The translations under genes and the position numbers were made by a program. From Lumbricus rubellus (lineage: Eukaryota > Annelida > Clitellata > Crassiclitellata > Lumbricidae): 64,000 nt of DNA. Location: the NCBI GenBank assembly GCA_945859605.1, contig OX243814.1, positions 38,819,377 to 38,883,376 on the forward strand, in the 5' to 3' direction. Below, in pieces: positions 23,501-35,996 of this stretch; within the stretch, counting starts at the first letter, position 1; each line of letters starts with the position of its first letter. Below the pieces are notes generated by a model, which was not told where the DNA came from, searched no databases, and saw nothing but the letters and a program-made list of their open reading frames with translations.

Positions 23501-26500
23501 TCTGGCCTTCATGTGTAAATATGAATTGTCTTTTAGCCTGTGAAATTTCATTTAGATGTTCTTACTTCTGGCCATGATATTGACAGAAAACTAATAGCCC
23601 GGTTTTTTCTGCGCCACCCTGTACTTATGCCCATCAGTCGACCCTGTAACTGAATAGTCATGTTCATTTAGGATTATCCCTTTGACAAGAAATACTTTTG
23701 CTGACTATTGTACATCTATTACACTGGACAACAGTGATTTTGCTACCTGGACACTTTTATGTGTTTCTTATGCAGTTTCTGCTGCTGATCACGAAAATCA
23801 CCTTGAAATTGTCCCATCACGTAAGGTTTTTGAGAAATCGTCAAATTTTCGTTACGTTTTGGAATCGTAAAAAACCAGTGGTTTTAGGCATTAGGCATCC
23901 ATAAAAGTGGTATAACTTTTGTTCTGTTTGAAATATTTTGATGAAATTTGGCCATCTGGTGTAAATATGAATTGTCTTTAAGCTTGTAAAATTTCATGTC
24001 GAAATTCTTACTTTTGGCCAAGATATTGGCCAAAACCCTAAGGGTCCCCCCTTTTTTGCTCATCCCGTACATTGTACATGTGCAACTAAACAAGAAATAA
24101 CTGTAAAACATTAATTTCATGTTTTTCAACTTTTCTAAGTGATACAGTCATCATCAGCATCAATATTATGAGGAAGAACTGTTATAAAGATTTGTTTTCC
24201 AATGAAACTAAATTATAGTATATTGTAAATGTGTACAATATAATGTGAGCGTGTAAGTTAAAATATTGCATGCTGTTTTTTCAAAAACCTTACGTGATAC
24301 AACAATTCTGAGCACACCATCGTGTTCAGCACGTCACATTCTATAGAAAATAGTGAAAGATTTTCCGGAAATAACAAAAATTAAGTTATAGTATATATTG
24401 TAAATTATATGCAAAAAATGAGCATTTAAGTTAAAATCTTACATGCTGTTTTCTCAAAAACCTTACGTGATACAATAATTCTGAGTATACCATCGTGTTC
24501 AGCACGTCAAATTCTATAGAAAACAGTGAAAGATTTTCCGGAAATAAAAAAAAATTAAGTTATAGCATATTGTAAATTATATGCAATAAAGTGAATAAAC
24601 GAGCATTTAAGTTAGAATCTTGCATACTGTTTTTCTCAAAAACCTTACGTGATACAACAATTCTGAGCATACCATCGTGTTCAGCACGTCAAATTCTATA
24701 GAAAACCATCAAAGATCTTTTGGAAATTAAAAAAATTAAGTTATAGCATATTGTAAATTATATGCAATAAAGTGAATAAACGAGCATTTAAGTTAGAATC
24801 TTGCATACTGTTTTTCTCAAAATTCTTACGTGATACAATAATTCTAAGCATACCATCGTGTTCAGCACGTCAAATTCTATAGAAAACCATCAAAGATCTT
24901 TTGGAAATGAAAAAAATTAAATTATAGCATATTGTAAATTATATGCAATAAACGAGCATTTAAGTTAGAATCTTGCATACTGGTTTTCTCAAAAACCTTA
25001 CGTGATACAACAATTCTGAGCATACCATCGTGTTCAGCACGTCAAATTCTATAGAAAACCATCCAAGATCTTTTGGAAGTAAAAAAAATTAAATTATAGT
25101 ATATAGTAAATTATGCAATATATGAGCATTTAAGTTAAAATCTTGCATACTGTTTTTCTCAAAAACCTTACGTGATACAAAAATTCTGAGCACACCATCG
25201 TGTTCAGCACGTCAAATTCTATAGAAAACCGTCAAAGATTTTTCGGTAGCAAAAAAAAAGTTAAAATTTGTTGTCCAGTGTTATAGGCTAATCATTCACA
25301 ATGTGACCAACCACAAGACTATAGGCCTATCCTTTTCTTTTAATCAGCTTTGTCATTCTTATGTTGTAGTTTCAAGTATTCTCCTCTTTACACTTCCATT
25401 TTTTAATCGTTACTGTTAATATCAGACTGGAATTATAGTAATTCCAGTCATTACGGACATTTATATGGCGCCCCTTCAAGGTTACTACTCAGGAGCGCGC
25501 CCGACCCAACCTCGACTGAAAGAATAGTTTTAGCTTTTAGGGCTGCTATAAATAAATAAATAAGTGCATCTGTATAAACCCTAGGCATAAAGCGAAGTCA
25601 ATTGGAGCCCGTTTAAATTTTCATACCATGGGGCCAACAACAGAGTTGATGCAAAGGCAAGCTCCTGGTTTGATTGCACTGCCTCAGTCTATTATAATAT
25701 TATTAATACGTAGACCATTAATTTTATAGGCTACATCAACTATTTTCGCACATTCTGAAAAAATCTGACCAAAAATAACAGTAAGTAAGTTACTACTGAC
25801 GTTTAACTGCGAATCCTATTTGGATTTCCTGCTTCTGATTCGTCGTAGGATTTGTCGCCCTGCACATGAACTTGTATGGTTGATCTCGAGTCATCGAATC
25901 GACGATGGTGAGTGTGGGACCAACTGTAACATCGTTCGACTCCATGTTCAACCAGACAATTGATGGATTTGGATTTCCCACGGCCATACAAGTGAGACGG
26001 TCGTCCGGATAGAAGACATCGCCCGCTGGAACCACACTCAGATTACGAGGTCCATCTGAACAGAATGCAAAGCAGAGTACTCAGTACTAATAGTCGGCAT
26101 TTCTTTCCAATATTGCTTCATTCGCATGCTATTGAGGTGAGCGTTGTTTTCAAAACACCTTCATAAGAACGTTCTTACTTATGCCCGCTCATTCACCCCG
26201 TCATTAATTGCCTCCCTCATTCATTCACTGACTAACTGACTGACAGGCTGGATGGCTGGCTGACTGATTGATTGACTGGCTGGCTGACTGATTGACTGGC
26301 TGAGTGAGTGAGTGAGTGACTGACTGACCGACTGACTAACAGACTGACTGACTGACTGACTGACTGACTGACTGACTGACTGACTGACTGACTGACTGAC
26401 TGACTGACTGACTGACTGACTGACTGACTGACTGACTCTCACCCTCTCATCCACTTGCTCACTAATTCTATCACTTTAATTGCTCACTGGCCTACGCACT

Positions 26501-29500
26501 CACTCTCAATATTACTCACTCATTCATTCACCTATTAACTTGCATAAAACTGCTAATGAGAACTTGAATTATGAATGGGCGCTACATAAGTTTCCTAGAT
26601 AGATAAGGATTAGCAGCGTTACTGACAAACAGACATACAGACTAAACGACATGTCGTCTGAAAGACAAACAGGATAAAAGCAGACGGAGAGACAAATAGA
26701 CGGACAAACTAACACACAGACAAACAGAGAGACAAACAGGAATGCAAAGAAAAGGCCTGACAACAAGGAAGTTCCATAATTATATAGAGTCTACTGTGCC
26801 AGAAATGGGCGAAATAAAATGCAGCAAAATTATGTATAATTTCCCGCTAATCTCCGAACAATAATTATGTTTTAAGCTAGACCTTTGACCACTCCCAAGA
26901 GTTATCAGGATGCAGTACACGGACTCACAAGGCAATCAGCAACATTTGTAGACTGTGGGAGTGTGAGCAGGCCTATTAGGTCTACAGGGTGCGCCAAAAA
27001 AAAGTAATCCCCTACGGTTTTTTGCCCATATCTTGGCCAAAAATATTAATTTTTAAATGACATTTAACAGTCTTAAAGGCAATTCATATTTACGTACAAT
27101 GGTTCAAATTTCATCAAAATATTTCAAACGGAACAAAAGTTATGCCACTTTTAGGGAGGCCAAACACCGTTTTCTGACGATTGAAAAACGAAACGCAACA
27201 AAAACTAGGTTTTCCCCCAATATCTTGGCCAAAAGTAAGAATTTAGATATGAAATTTTACAGGCGTAAGGACAATTCATATTTGCACATGATGGCCAGAT
27301 TTCATTAAAATATTTCGAGCACAACAAAAGTTATACCACTTTTAGTGAGGCCACCCCCAATTTTTGACGATTCAAAGACGTAACGCAGCGAAAAGTAACA
27401 AAAACACGATTTTATTAAGTCTCATCTCAAATAATAATAATAAGAAGTGTTGGCATTGGTGGTGGGCTCATTGAACACACCTTGTGAAGCACAACCATGT
27501 TCATTTGACAACAGTTATTTGAGATGAGACAATAAAATCACGTTTTATTACTTTTTGTTGCGTTACGTTTTTGAATCGTCAAAAAACGGTGGATGGCCTC
27601 TCTCAAAGAGGCATAACTTTTGTTCCGGATGGAATATTCTGATGAAATTTGGCCATCATGTGTCAATATGAATTGTCCTAAAGCCTGTAAAGTTTCATTT
27701 CGAAATTCTTACTTCGGGCCAAGATATTGGTAAAAAACCTCGTTTTTGTTGCGTTTCGTTTTTGAATCGCCAAAAAACGGTGGGTGACCTCCCTAAAAGT
27801 AGCATAACTTTTGTTCTGTTTGAAGTATTTTGCTGAAATTTGACCATTGTACGTAATTTTGAATTGCCTTTAAGACTGTAAAGTTTCATTTTAAAATTCG
27901 TATGTTTGGCCAAGATATGGGCAAAACACCGTAGGGGATTACTTTTTTTTGGCGCACGCTGTACATAATAAAGTTACCCGAAGTGCATAATATTATTTAT
28001 CCATGAAGTGCTAATGCAAAATTATTGCCAGAGCAATAATTGTCCTCCCAACATTTTTCCTCCGTTTCCGGATATCACGCTTTCCCATTTCAAAGTCTGC
28101 AACTGTAGCCTAGGCCTTTTGCTGTTCTCTGATCTATGTGCATAAGTAGTGGCGCCTATTCAAAGCTCAAAAACGATCCTCAGCAGTAGGCCTACCATTA
28201 ATGGCTAACTTCTCAGTAATTATAATAATAATAATTACGACAAATTAAATAAATGAGTTATATTTCTTTAGCTGAACTCAGGGCTGGCACTGAAAAAAAC
28301 TGACACTTATTATTAGGAGCAATTATATAGCACCCCTTCAAGACTATCTACTCGAAGTGCTCCCGACCGAATTAGTTGGATTAATACACAATATTTGTAC
28401 ACAAAAAATCGCCTAATTTGGTAGATATTGTGTAAAACATTCTGTAAAAGTAAAATTTGTTAGAAACATAGTCGTTGAGTCAGTTAGGGTCTATAACTCT
28501 ATACTCTACCTGTAATAATTATAATACCGTAGTGAGCAAATGTAGGATAGGCTACAGTGATTGCCGAACATACCCAACAAAGCTGTGCAATAAAAAGCCA
28601 TGCTCAATATGAATAGGCCTACTGCCGATAATTATGATCTAATTATAAAGTAACAGAAGGCATTGATTAAACACTAATGAAAATGAACCTCAGCTTACAA
28701 ATAACTTCGACATAAGACGACTTCCACGTGTAGTTATAATTCGGAATGTTGTCAGCGACTTTGGGATTGGACACCGTTGAAGAAACGTTGAAGACTGTTT
28801 CACAGATGAAGCGACATCCATGCAGAGACGAATCAGCAACGATAGAGAACTTTGACATCCCGTCTGTCTGTGGGGACACACTCAACGTACGTTCCTTAGA
28901 TTTATCGTTCCCGTTTGCCAGACTCCATCTCATGACTGGAACCAGGGATCCAGTGTAGCTTAAGATGCATTCGATTTCGAATGCACCGTTTTCCTGTTGT
29001 GTGGAACGGCTTCTCATCTCGCACACAGGGTTTGAAGCTGTTAAAACAATTATGATTAATTACATTTAAGTCGACTGATGCAAGAACCTTATTGACAAAA
29101 TTATATTTGAGCTGCTTAGGCTACAATCATAGGCGCAACCACCCTATGGGACCCACGGGACGCGTCCCCTCCAACTTTTGAGTGGCCCCCTAACTTTATT
29201 ATTATGGTCCCTTCCAACTTTTAGGACGTGATTCATTATGGTCCCCCCCCCAACTTTTAAGACGTGATTGCACCTATGGCTACAATGTAACTGCTAGTAT
29301 TGTCGATGTGTTGTTATTTTATCTGGTTTAGTATTCTTAGTTGTTTGCAGATTGCAGAATATTCTCTAATAGAAAGACAACCTTTTCTTAACTTGTCCAC
29401 AATATCCACGGTATTTAACTAAGCGCTCATAGGCCTACTAACTTTACTAAGTCTTCATTCATTGATTCGTTCGTTCCTAGAGCCTATATAGCGCCTCTTG

Positions 29501-30110
29501 AAGAGACTTACTCAGAGGCGTTCCCAGACCTGCAACAGCTACAAAAGTAAGATTTGATCTAATTGTAAAGGCAGAGGAGTTTAACCTAGGCAATAGGCAT
29601 CAATCGCAAGGCTAACGCGAGGCCAATCCAGGTGTCTCTACCAAGTTTACCAAAACGTGTTAAGATTAAGAATCGACTCGTATAATAGGCCATCGTGCAT
29701 GGGCTTGTTTTTCAAAGCTATATGACATCCTCAAGACTCATAAGTTGTACGACTAACCAACTTACCAAGAACGACTAGTTGCGCTGATGCACTTTCCATT
29801 GTCACCGAGCCATTTCTGTCCCGCACCATCTGAGTACAGGTATAGAGCCCAGCGTGTTGCTTCTGCGCGGACGGAACCATCAACCTCTGTCCTATGATGT
29901 CACCGTTCAGAGTGGTCCCGTTGAAGATGGCATTGACTATTCGATATTCATCGTTGATTGGCTGCTCCGTTGAACTTCCTCCCAGCGGTGTATGATACCA
30001 TTCGATGGGATGCTCAGATGAATTGCTGCTTTCCCAGCGGCAGTTCATCACAAAGGACTCACCGGTTCGTACAGCCATATTCAAAGGACGATGCAGTATT
30101 GCAGCCGATG
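20175..30110 (-). CDS. Gene 2: three-Ig transmembrane receptor with tyrosine-rich tail (5 exons seen, 5' end uncertain)
   Basis: Exons 30110-29766 (Ig V), 29037-28699 (Ig), 26055-25801 (Ig C2), 22259-22143 (transmembrane) and 20539-20175 (tail, stop) join in frame through phase-1 GT-AG introns, giving about 473 residues without the signal peptide. The signal exon is not settled; a weak candidate is at 32765-32729. Architecture and exon order match genes 3 and 4, but the tail is different and carries tyrosine motifs. I infer a cell-surface receptor whose tail recruits SH2 proteins, in the manner of leukocyte inhibitory or activating Ig receptors. The introns hold a foldback mariner (22413-23621), a satellite array (24195-25262), a second foldback (26985-27961) and a MITE (29128-29278). 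Whether the gene is inhibitory cannot be read from the sequence. Confidence 0.8.
20606..20680 (+). repeat. Unclassified interspersed repeat (copy b)
   Basis: Second copy of the repeat with the core at 20635-20654, in the intron between the transmembrane and tail exons of gene 2 and antisense to it. Confidence 0.55.
22143..22259 (-). CDS. Gene 2 transmembrane exon
   Basis: 39 codons: a short stalk (RCTNSDS), a hydrophobic helix from ILKILLIVTLAV to SVYIAV, then the basic anchor TKRK. Phase 1 at both ends; donor GTAAGC. No charged residue lies inside the helix that would suggest pairing with an adaptor chain. Confidence 0.82.
22413..23621. mobile_element. Foldback mariner-derived element A
   Basis: Ends CAGGGTGGCGCAGAAAAAAC and its complement, flanked by TA on both sides. 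The two halves are inverted copies. Each half holds, reading inward, two tandem copies of a unit of about 190 bp and then a remnant of a transposase C-terminus (NRSIKNFAKRLKRSFGTGG on plus near 23250). It lies in the intron between the transmembrane and Ig 3 exons of gene 2. Confidence 0.8.
23700..24071. mobile_element. Half copy of the foldback mariner family fused to an inverted satellite piece
   Basis: 23850-24071 matches the right half of elements A-C and ends in CATCCCGTA. 23715-23845 is a diverged inverted copy of the satellite edge at 25140-25280 (CATCACGTAAGGTTTTTGAG; ACACTGGACAACA). Confidence 0.55.
24195..25262. repeat. Satellite array, about 170-182 bp period, six copies
   Basis: The marker CCTTACGTGATACAA occurs at about 24288, 24461, 24643, 24824 (one variant), 24996 and 25166. 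Each unit also carries CATCGTGTTCAGCACGTCA. Copy spacings of 173, 182, 181, 172 and 170 bp reflect small indels in an AT-rich linker. Confidence 0.9.
25801..26055 (-). CDS. Gene 2 Ig domain 3 (C2-type)
   Basis: 85 codons, phase 1 at both ends. RLTCMAVGNPNPSIVWL is a classic C2/I-set B-to-C segment, and YKFMCRATNP supplies the strand F cysteine. The acceptor is TCTGTTCAG|AT and the donor GTCAGT is weak but phase-correct. Confidence 0.82.
26337..26436. repeat. (GACT)n microsatellite
   Basis: About 25 near-perfect GACT units within a longer degenerate tract (26220-26440). It lies in the intron between Ig 3 and Ig 2 of gene 2. Confidence 0.95.
26985..27961. mobile_element. Foldback mariner-derived element B
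   Basis: Ends CAGGGTGCGCCAAAAAAAAG and complement, flanked by TA. Inner units and the transposase remnant are as in A, shorter in the centre. In the gene 2 intron between Ig 3 and Ig 2. Confidence 0.8.
28699..29037 (-). CDS. Gene 2 Ig domain 2
   Basis: 113 codons, phase 1 at both ends. EIECILSY supplies the strand B cysteine, MRWSLANG the core Trp and GCRFICE the strand F cysteine; there is an extra N-terminal cysteine (NPVCEM). The spacing resembles the second Ig domains of genes 3 and 4 (LSCDLSY, LEWL, FTCRVRY), which supports common ancestry. Confidence 0.8.
29128..29278. mobile_element. hAT-type MITE, CATAGGCGCAA family (copy 2)
   Basis: Same TIRs and body as 9111-9256 and a perfect 8-bp target duplication GCTACAAT. 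In the gene 2 intron between Ig 2 and Ig 1, 90 bp from the Ig 2 exon. Confidence 0.85.
29484..29545 (-). repeat. LINE/SINE 3' tail fragment
   Basis: ATAGCGCCTCTTGAAGAGAC and CTCAGAGGCGTTCCC on plus are the inverted form of the tail at 48245-48348. Confidence 0.45.
29766..30110 (-). CDS. Gene 2 Ig domain 1 (V-type)
   Basis: 115 codons, phase 1 at both ends. V-like signatures: FVMNCRW (strand B cysteine), PIEWYH (the core Trp), then HAGLYTC (strand F cysteine) and AQLVVLG at the end. N-glycosylation sequons include NSS, NGT and NGS. The acceptor is GATTTAG|CA and the donor is GTAAGT. Confidence 0.85.
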
Positions 30111-32728
30111 CTAAATCGAGGCAACAGTATACAACTATACATGTATTATGATTAATTTTGTGTAGTATATGTCTATAAAAAATTTATTATTAGTGACATT
30201 TCACATGTAAAGAAACATGCTTACAGAAATTTCTTGTGAATTGTGCTTTTCTATTAGGTTTCTACCCTTATGCCACGCTTAAGGCGTGTATAAGTATGAA
30301 GAATATTTTACGTGGGCCCATTCAACATGGTCTAATAGACCTAATATTAGGTTACTTCAAATTAAAGTGTGATCAAAACAATGACCACGATTCCCATTAG
30401 GCCAACCTATTTCAAAGCTGCGTTTTTCTGAATGAATACTTTTACTCGTGATGTGAACCTGCATGAATCCACAGACATAATTAAGTCATAGCGACGAGGT
30501 TGCGGGCCAGAACCGCCGAAAACAAACGGGCATCGGCATGACGACATAGTTCTTCAAATGCTTGAATATCACCCGGAAGGCATGGCATGTCTCGGTACCA
30601 AAGATTCACGTCCAAACTAGAGACTTGAGGTTTACCCGTGCTCGAGGGTTTCAGCGAACCGCGGGTCGGGTGCAGGTTGGGTACGCATTTCACGGGTCAG
30701 TCCGGTTACGGGTATATCCGATTTTATCCGAGCCAACGTACTAAACCAGTGTTAGATGTAAATTTCTTAATGATGCATTTAGCCTTAATGCATGCAGCAC
30801 GCCGCATAGGCCTAATTATGGTATCGATAAAGAAACGGCTGCTCATCCGGATCGCGCCCTTTGCGGTAGCTTCTTGTACCGACGTTAGCAGAACCTTAGA
30901 AATGGTTCTGATCAAAATGTTAGTTAATTGTTTCAAAGACGGGAATTAATTTCCTCATGCAAGACTACAGACATTGGACAGCTTATGCAGGTGCATGACA
31001 ACAGCCCGGAATAACACAAAGTGAGAAAAACTAGGACACTTTTATTCGGATAAGGGTTAGGGTTTTATGTGAAACCTGGACAGAACAGGTTTGAAACAAA
31101 CACAGGCACAACTATGAAAATGGTGTTGAGCTTTGAACTCATGAAACAGGGCTGTTTTTAAAGGAATTTTTAGAACTGCACAACTCCTTCTTTCCTTTCC
31201 CATCCTCCATGGTAAATTACTTCCAGTCGGAGGACAATGACATTTTTGCTAGTTTTAACTGTACAGAAGTGCTTCTACAAAAGGCGCAAATACATTTAGA
31301 AAGTAGAACTGCATATTTTGTGGTTTTGTGTACAACTGCACATTAAAAAGCCCTGCCATGAAATCCGATGTAAACAAATATGCTGTGCTAGGCTATATTT
31401 GACTTATGGTTATGTCGTCGTCAAGCGTTCCACTGCTTGGAAATACGAGAATAAATTATTGATATAGCGGGATGACTCAGTACCGGAATGCAATTAATCA
31501 ATGTAAAAATTATTTTGAAGATATAGTTCGTGACAATATACTTTGCGAGATGGTAGAGTACAGCAAGGGTGCAAGGTCAAGTAGGCCTACATCCGGTTAT
31601 GAAGCACGCATTAGATAAAAAAGCGACGGTAAACACTAAACGATGCAATGTGTTTTACACTGAACGACAGTGGCATAAAAAACCCCCGAACAACGGCACG
31701 TGCAACATAAAAAAAGTAGAATCATGGATCATGCATCAGAATAGGCTATAATAATTGTCTTAGAGCCATAAACAACATGATCTCATGTAATCTGATTGTT
31801 TTCATAGTGCCAGTTCCTTGAATGCATTGGCTTCAGTTAACAAAATAGTCAAAATTAATATTGAAATACGTTCATGAAGCAAAGTCGAAACGAGATAGGA
31901 TAAAGAAAACAGAAATTTAATGTCGATAATTGCTCTTTAAGTTGGTGTGATTATGCATAAATAGATGCATTCCTAAGCTCATGAAAAAGCTGAGATCTGA
32001 AAGAATTTTCAACGAATGGAACTGGGTGGTGAATGCTGAGACCTAGACCAGTCACCGATATCGCCCGAGAACATAATTATTTTATGGTACAACAATAATT
32101 GTCAAGGCCAAGCAATAATTGGTCGATTTGCCGTTTGAGGCACGATCAGTTGAACACTGAGGATAAATATGTCGAGCCACATAAAACAAGTGTGATACTT
32201 TGCGATGGGACATTATGTTGAATTCAAACCGTTGTTTGCAGGCCTAATCGTACGTGATATTTTCGTTAACGTTAAGTAAAAATTTGATGGTTTCCGATCA
32301 GCAGACCTATAATTGTAATTGTAACTGAAATTATTTTAAGAACGAAAATGGAAATAAAATGGTAATTAGGCACACTGAACGAAAATTGGAATGGAAACGA
32401 AAATTACTTTTAGAACGGAAATTATTAAACAAATTGAAATTATAGGCTAGTTGATTATCTTTCTTATCTTTCTGATGCTTTTTTGTTTTGTTTTACATAA
32501 TTATGAAAGGTGCACAGTGCACACAGCCTACTTTCTGTCTCTTGAAACTTCGGCATAGACTACTTGCTAGGCCTACCATATGCAATTTATCTTGGTCATT
32601 TTCATTTGATTCTTCCTGTAAGTTAGGCCTATCTGAATTTATTACTTTCAACTTCGCGACAAGACTGTGGTTACGTGCAAAAATAATTTTAAAAGTGTAT
32701 TCATGAGAACTTTGTACAGTTTGCTTAC

Positions 32729-32765
32729 TGAGCGAAATGAAGAGATCGTGCATATAATTTATCAT
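32729..32765 (-). CDS. Weak candidate for gene 2 exon 1 (signal peptide)
   Basis: ATG at 32765-32763 opens MINYMHDLFISL and is followed by a strong donor (CTCA|GTAAGC) in phase 1, which would join to the Ig V exon 2.6 kb away. The hydrophobic run is short and interrupted by charged or polar residues, so this could easily be chance. No better phase-1 candidate was found between 30110 and 33500. Confidence 0.2.
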
Positions 32766-33689
32766 AAGCAAGTTGAATTGTTTAAATAGACTCACGCACT
32801 ACAAAGAAATAGGATAATAGCCTAAAACTAACAGCCTCTATCCAGGGCCGGATTAAGGCATGCTCAACATATTCGACCGCACATTGGCCCCACACTTTAG
32901 GGGCCCCACACATGAAATAGAAATTTTTGTTGTTAATTCTAACTGTAAAAACTAGAAACGAGTTAAAAGGCTCAGATCAAATTGTAGAATTATTCGAAAG
33001 CTATTGATTTTAACATACGCCTTTTACACATGTGTCACAGTTTATGAAGCTCATGAGACTATAATAGACTTTTGCCAAAATACACGGCATTGACAAACAT
33101 AAGGAATGTAGCCAGACTATTTTGGGCTTACTGACTAAGTTTACTGACTAAACAGTGAAAACAAAACACTAAAAAATGTCCGAATAGGCTTTTGACGTTC
33201 AGATCATCAAGGCATTTCCAAAACTTACCCACGTCCCTGAAGCATACCCATGCCAACAGGAAATTCAGCACAGCTAAATAGACGGCTTTATTCATAGTTA
33301 TCAAAAGTTGAAACTGCCAACAACATAACAGATGTTGCAGCTACAACTTATAAAACATCAGATTCTGTCTAGCTAACGTATGTTTCCCGTTTGTGGATGA
33401 TAAGTACCCAAGTCTAAATTTGGGTCATTATTAGACCGCGTTAATTGGCTTGTAAACATATTAAGCTAGCCTAGTTTAGCAGTCGAAAGAGAATCCTTTT
33501 CAAGGGAAGGTGGAGGCCTTGGAGACTTGGATATCGTCCAATCGACTTCGTTTCAATTTGTTTAAAACTCTACTCATTTGGCTTGGCACCCGTCAGTTAC
33601 GGGCAAAGATAGATATGGCAAGCATTGACGACACCTATCCTGACCTTGTCTTCTCAACAAGGGTTCGTGACCTTGGTGTTACTCTGGAT

Positions 33690-34047
33690 CAGTGGTTCCC
33701 AACCTTTGTTGACTTGAGGGCCACTTTTTCTAAGTTGGAGGACACGAGGGTCACTTTTTCTCAGTTGAAGAACATTAGGGGGCCACAAGGCTAGAATTTA
33801 ATTAACTGAAAGCATACAAAATTGATATATTTGACTCAAAGTAGAATGCATGATGTTATTTATAGACGTCAAAATAAAATAATTTTTAATTGGACGTAAT
33901 TATGTGTTCTATCCTGTTCAAACTGTCAATTTTTTCACATGTAATGAGCTTATTATTGTAAATTCTTTGAGAGAGATGCAGGGCACTTTTTGAGGCATGG
34001 CGTGGCGGGCCACTTTTGGCCCGCGGGCCACGGGTTGGGAACCACTG
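33690..34047. mobile_element. hAT MITE with Charlie-like ends
   Basis: TIR CAGTGGTTCCCAACC and its complement with a perfect 8-bp target duplication CTCTGGAT. These ends closely resemble known Charlie-type hAT termini. Inserted in the LINE. Confidence 0.88.
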
Positions 34048-34073
34048 CTCTGGATCATGAGCTCACTTTTGCT

Positions 34074-34405
34074 CATAGGCGTAGGAGACGGGGGTCCAGA
34101 GGGGGCAAATGCCCCCCCAAATTTCGGGCAAGTCTGATTTTTCGGGCAGGCAGACCCGGAAAAATAAAAAAAGTTCTAGAAAATTTTTACTTTTCTTATT
34201 TTTCCGGGTCTTCTTGCCCGAAAAATCAGACTTGCCCGAACAAAAATGGAGATTTTGCCCGAATGACTAAAAAAAGGTCGTCAGAATTTTCGGGCAAACG
34301 TAACGGAAATTTTTCTTAAGATTTCGGCCGGAGGAAAAAAAATTTTCGGGCAAAAGTCTCATTTTTGCCCCCCCCCCCAACGTTGAAATGTCCCCTACGC
34401 CTATG
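34074..34405. mobile_element. hAT-type MITE, CATAGGCGTAGG family (copy 1)
   Basis: TIR CATAGGCGTAGG and complement with a perfect 8-bp target duplication CTTTTGCT. The interior repeats TTTTCGGGCA and a run of AAAAAAGGTCGTCA. Inserted in the LINE. Confidence 0.85.
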
Positions 34406-34639
34406 CTTTTGCTCCACACATTCACTCTCAGCCGTGCCTGTTATTATCAACTGCGTCAACTACGCACTGTTGCTCACCCGCTTAATCCTACTGCTACTGC
34501 TACCCTTCTCCATTCTTCCGTTACTACAGACTTGAATTGATAGTTATTGCTGGCTCTCTATATTGGCCTACTAATTGCCCGTCTGAGTTTCCCTGATCGC
34601 GTTCTGCGCTCTGCAGTAGGGGCGCCGTTAATACTATAA

Positions 34640-34671
34640 TATATATATATATCTATACATATATATATATA
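34640..34671. repeat. (TA)n microsatellite
   Basis: Two TA runs joined by CTATACAT. Confidence 0.9.
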
Positions 34672-34826
34672 CAAACTCGTATCGATCGCTGTTCGCTTCA
34701 TATTATTTTGTGCAAGTTTGTATTGTGCGTACAGAAAAAAATCCTAGTGTATTGCGCGTACAGAAAAAAATCCTGGCAGTCTGCAGCCCGCCTTATATGC
34801 CGCCCGCCCAAATTCAGCCGCATCTA

Positions 34827-35996
34827 CAGGGTGGGCCATAAAAAAGTAACCCCCTACGGTTTTTTGACCATATCTTGACCAGAAGTAAGAATTTCGAAAT
34901 GAAATTTTACAGGCTTAAAGAAAATTCATATTTACACATGATGGCTAGATTTCATCAAAATATTCCAAGCAGAACAAAAGTTTTATAACTTTTAGTGAGG
35001 CCACCCACCGTTTTTTGAGGATTCAAAAACGCGACGCAACAAAAAGTTTTAAAAAACAGTTTAATTATTCTGGCCAATATCTTGGTCAGACGTAGGAATA
35101 TCGAAATGAAATTTTACAGGCTTAAAGACAATTCATATCTACACATGATGGCCAAATTTAATAAAAAATATTTCAAACACAACAAAAGTTATACCACATT
35201 CAGTGCGGCCCCACAGTTTTTTTACGTTTCAGAAGGGTAACGCAACAAAAAGTAGCCAAAACACAATTTATTAAGTCTCACCTCAAATAATTGTTATCAA
35301 ATAGCCTTGATATTGACAGATGATCATTATTATTACTATCTAAAAAGAAACAGAGGACCATGGTAGCTGCACGTCACTGAGAAGTCACTTAGCAAGGTGA
35401 CAATCAAATTGGTAAATAAAGAATCTGTCAGATTAATCAACAGGTCCATCAAGAACTTTGCGAAGAGACTCAAAAGAAGTGTTGGCACGGGTGGTGGGCA
35501 CATTGAACACAAGTAGTGAAGCACTACCAAGTACATTTTACAACAGTTATTTGAGATGAGACTTAATAAAATCACGTTTTTGTAACTTTTTGTTGTGTTT
35601 GGTTTTTGAATCGTCAAAAACGGTGGGTGGCCTCACTAAAAGTGGCATAACAATTGTTCCCTTTTAAATATTTTGACAAATTTAGGCCATCGTGTGTAAA
35701 TATGAATTGGCCTTAAGCGTGAAAAATTTCATTTCGAAATTCTTCCTTCTGGCCAAGATATTGGCAAAAATCCTAGTTTTTGTTGCGTTTCGTTTTCGAT
35801 TCATCAAAAAACGGTGGGTGGCCTCACTAAAAGTGATATAACTTTTGTTATCTTTGAAATATTTTATTGAAATTTGACCATTGTACGTAAATATGAATTG
35901 CCTTTAAGACTGAAAAGTTTCATTTGAAAATTCTTATGTTTTACCAAGATATGGGCTAAAAACCGCAGGGGGTTACTTTTTTTATGGCCCACCCTG
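34827..35996. mobile_element. Foldback mariner-derived element C
   Basis: Ends CAGGGTGGGCCATAAAAAAG and complement, flanked by TA. It has the same two-fold plan as A and B; the plus strand near 35430 still reads INRSIKNFAKRLKRSVGTGG and GHIEH, a mariner-type C-terminus. Inserted in the LINE. Confidence 0.82.

Noticed and set aside
24195..25262. Regular repeat array considered as CRISPR-like
   Set aside because: Repeat units are about 175 bp, AT-rich and diverge along their length with no unique spacers; this is a eukaryotic satellite.
26221..26454. Minus open frame of Ser-Gln-Ser-Val repeats
   Set aside because: It is only the (GACT)n microsatellite read as codons.
30481..30950. Overlapping open frames at 30.5-30.9 kb considered as the gene 2 signal exon
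   Set aside because: Hydrophobic runs are weak and possible donors are phase 0, which does not fit the Ig V exon.
32845..32900. CAGGGCCGGATTAAGGC as the left end of a DNA transposon
   Set aside because: It looks like a transposon terminus, but no matching right end or target duplication was found nearby.
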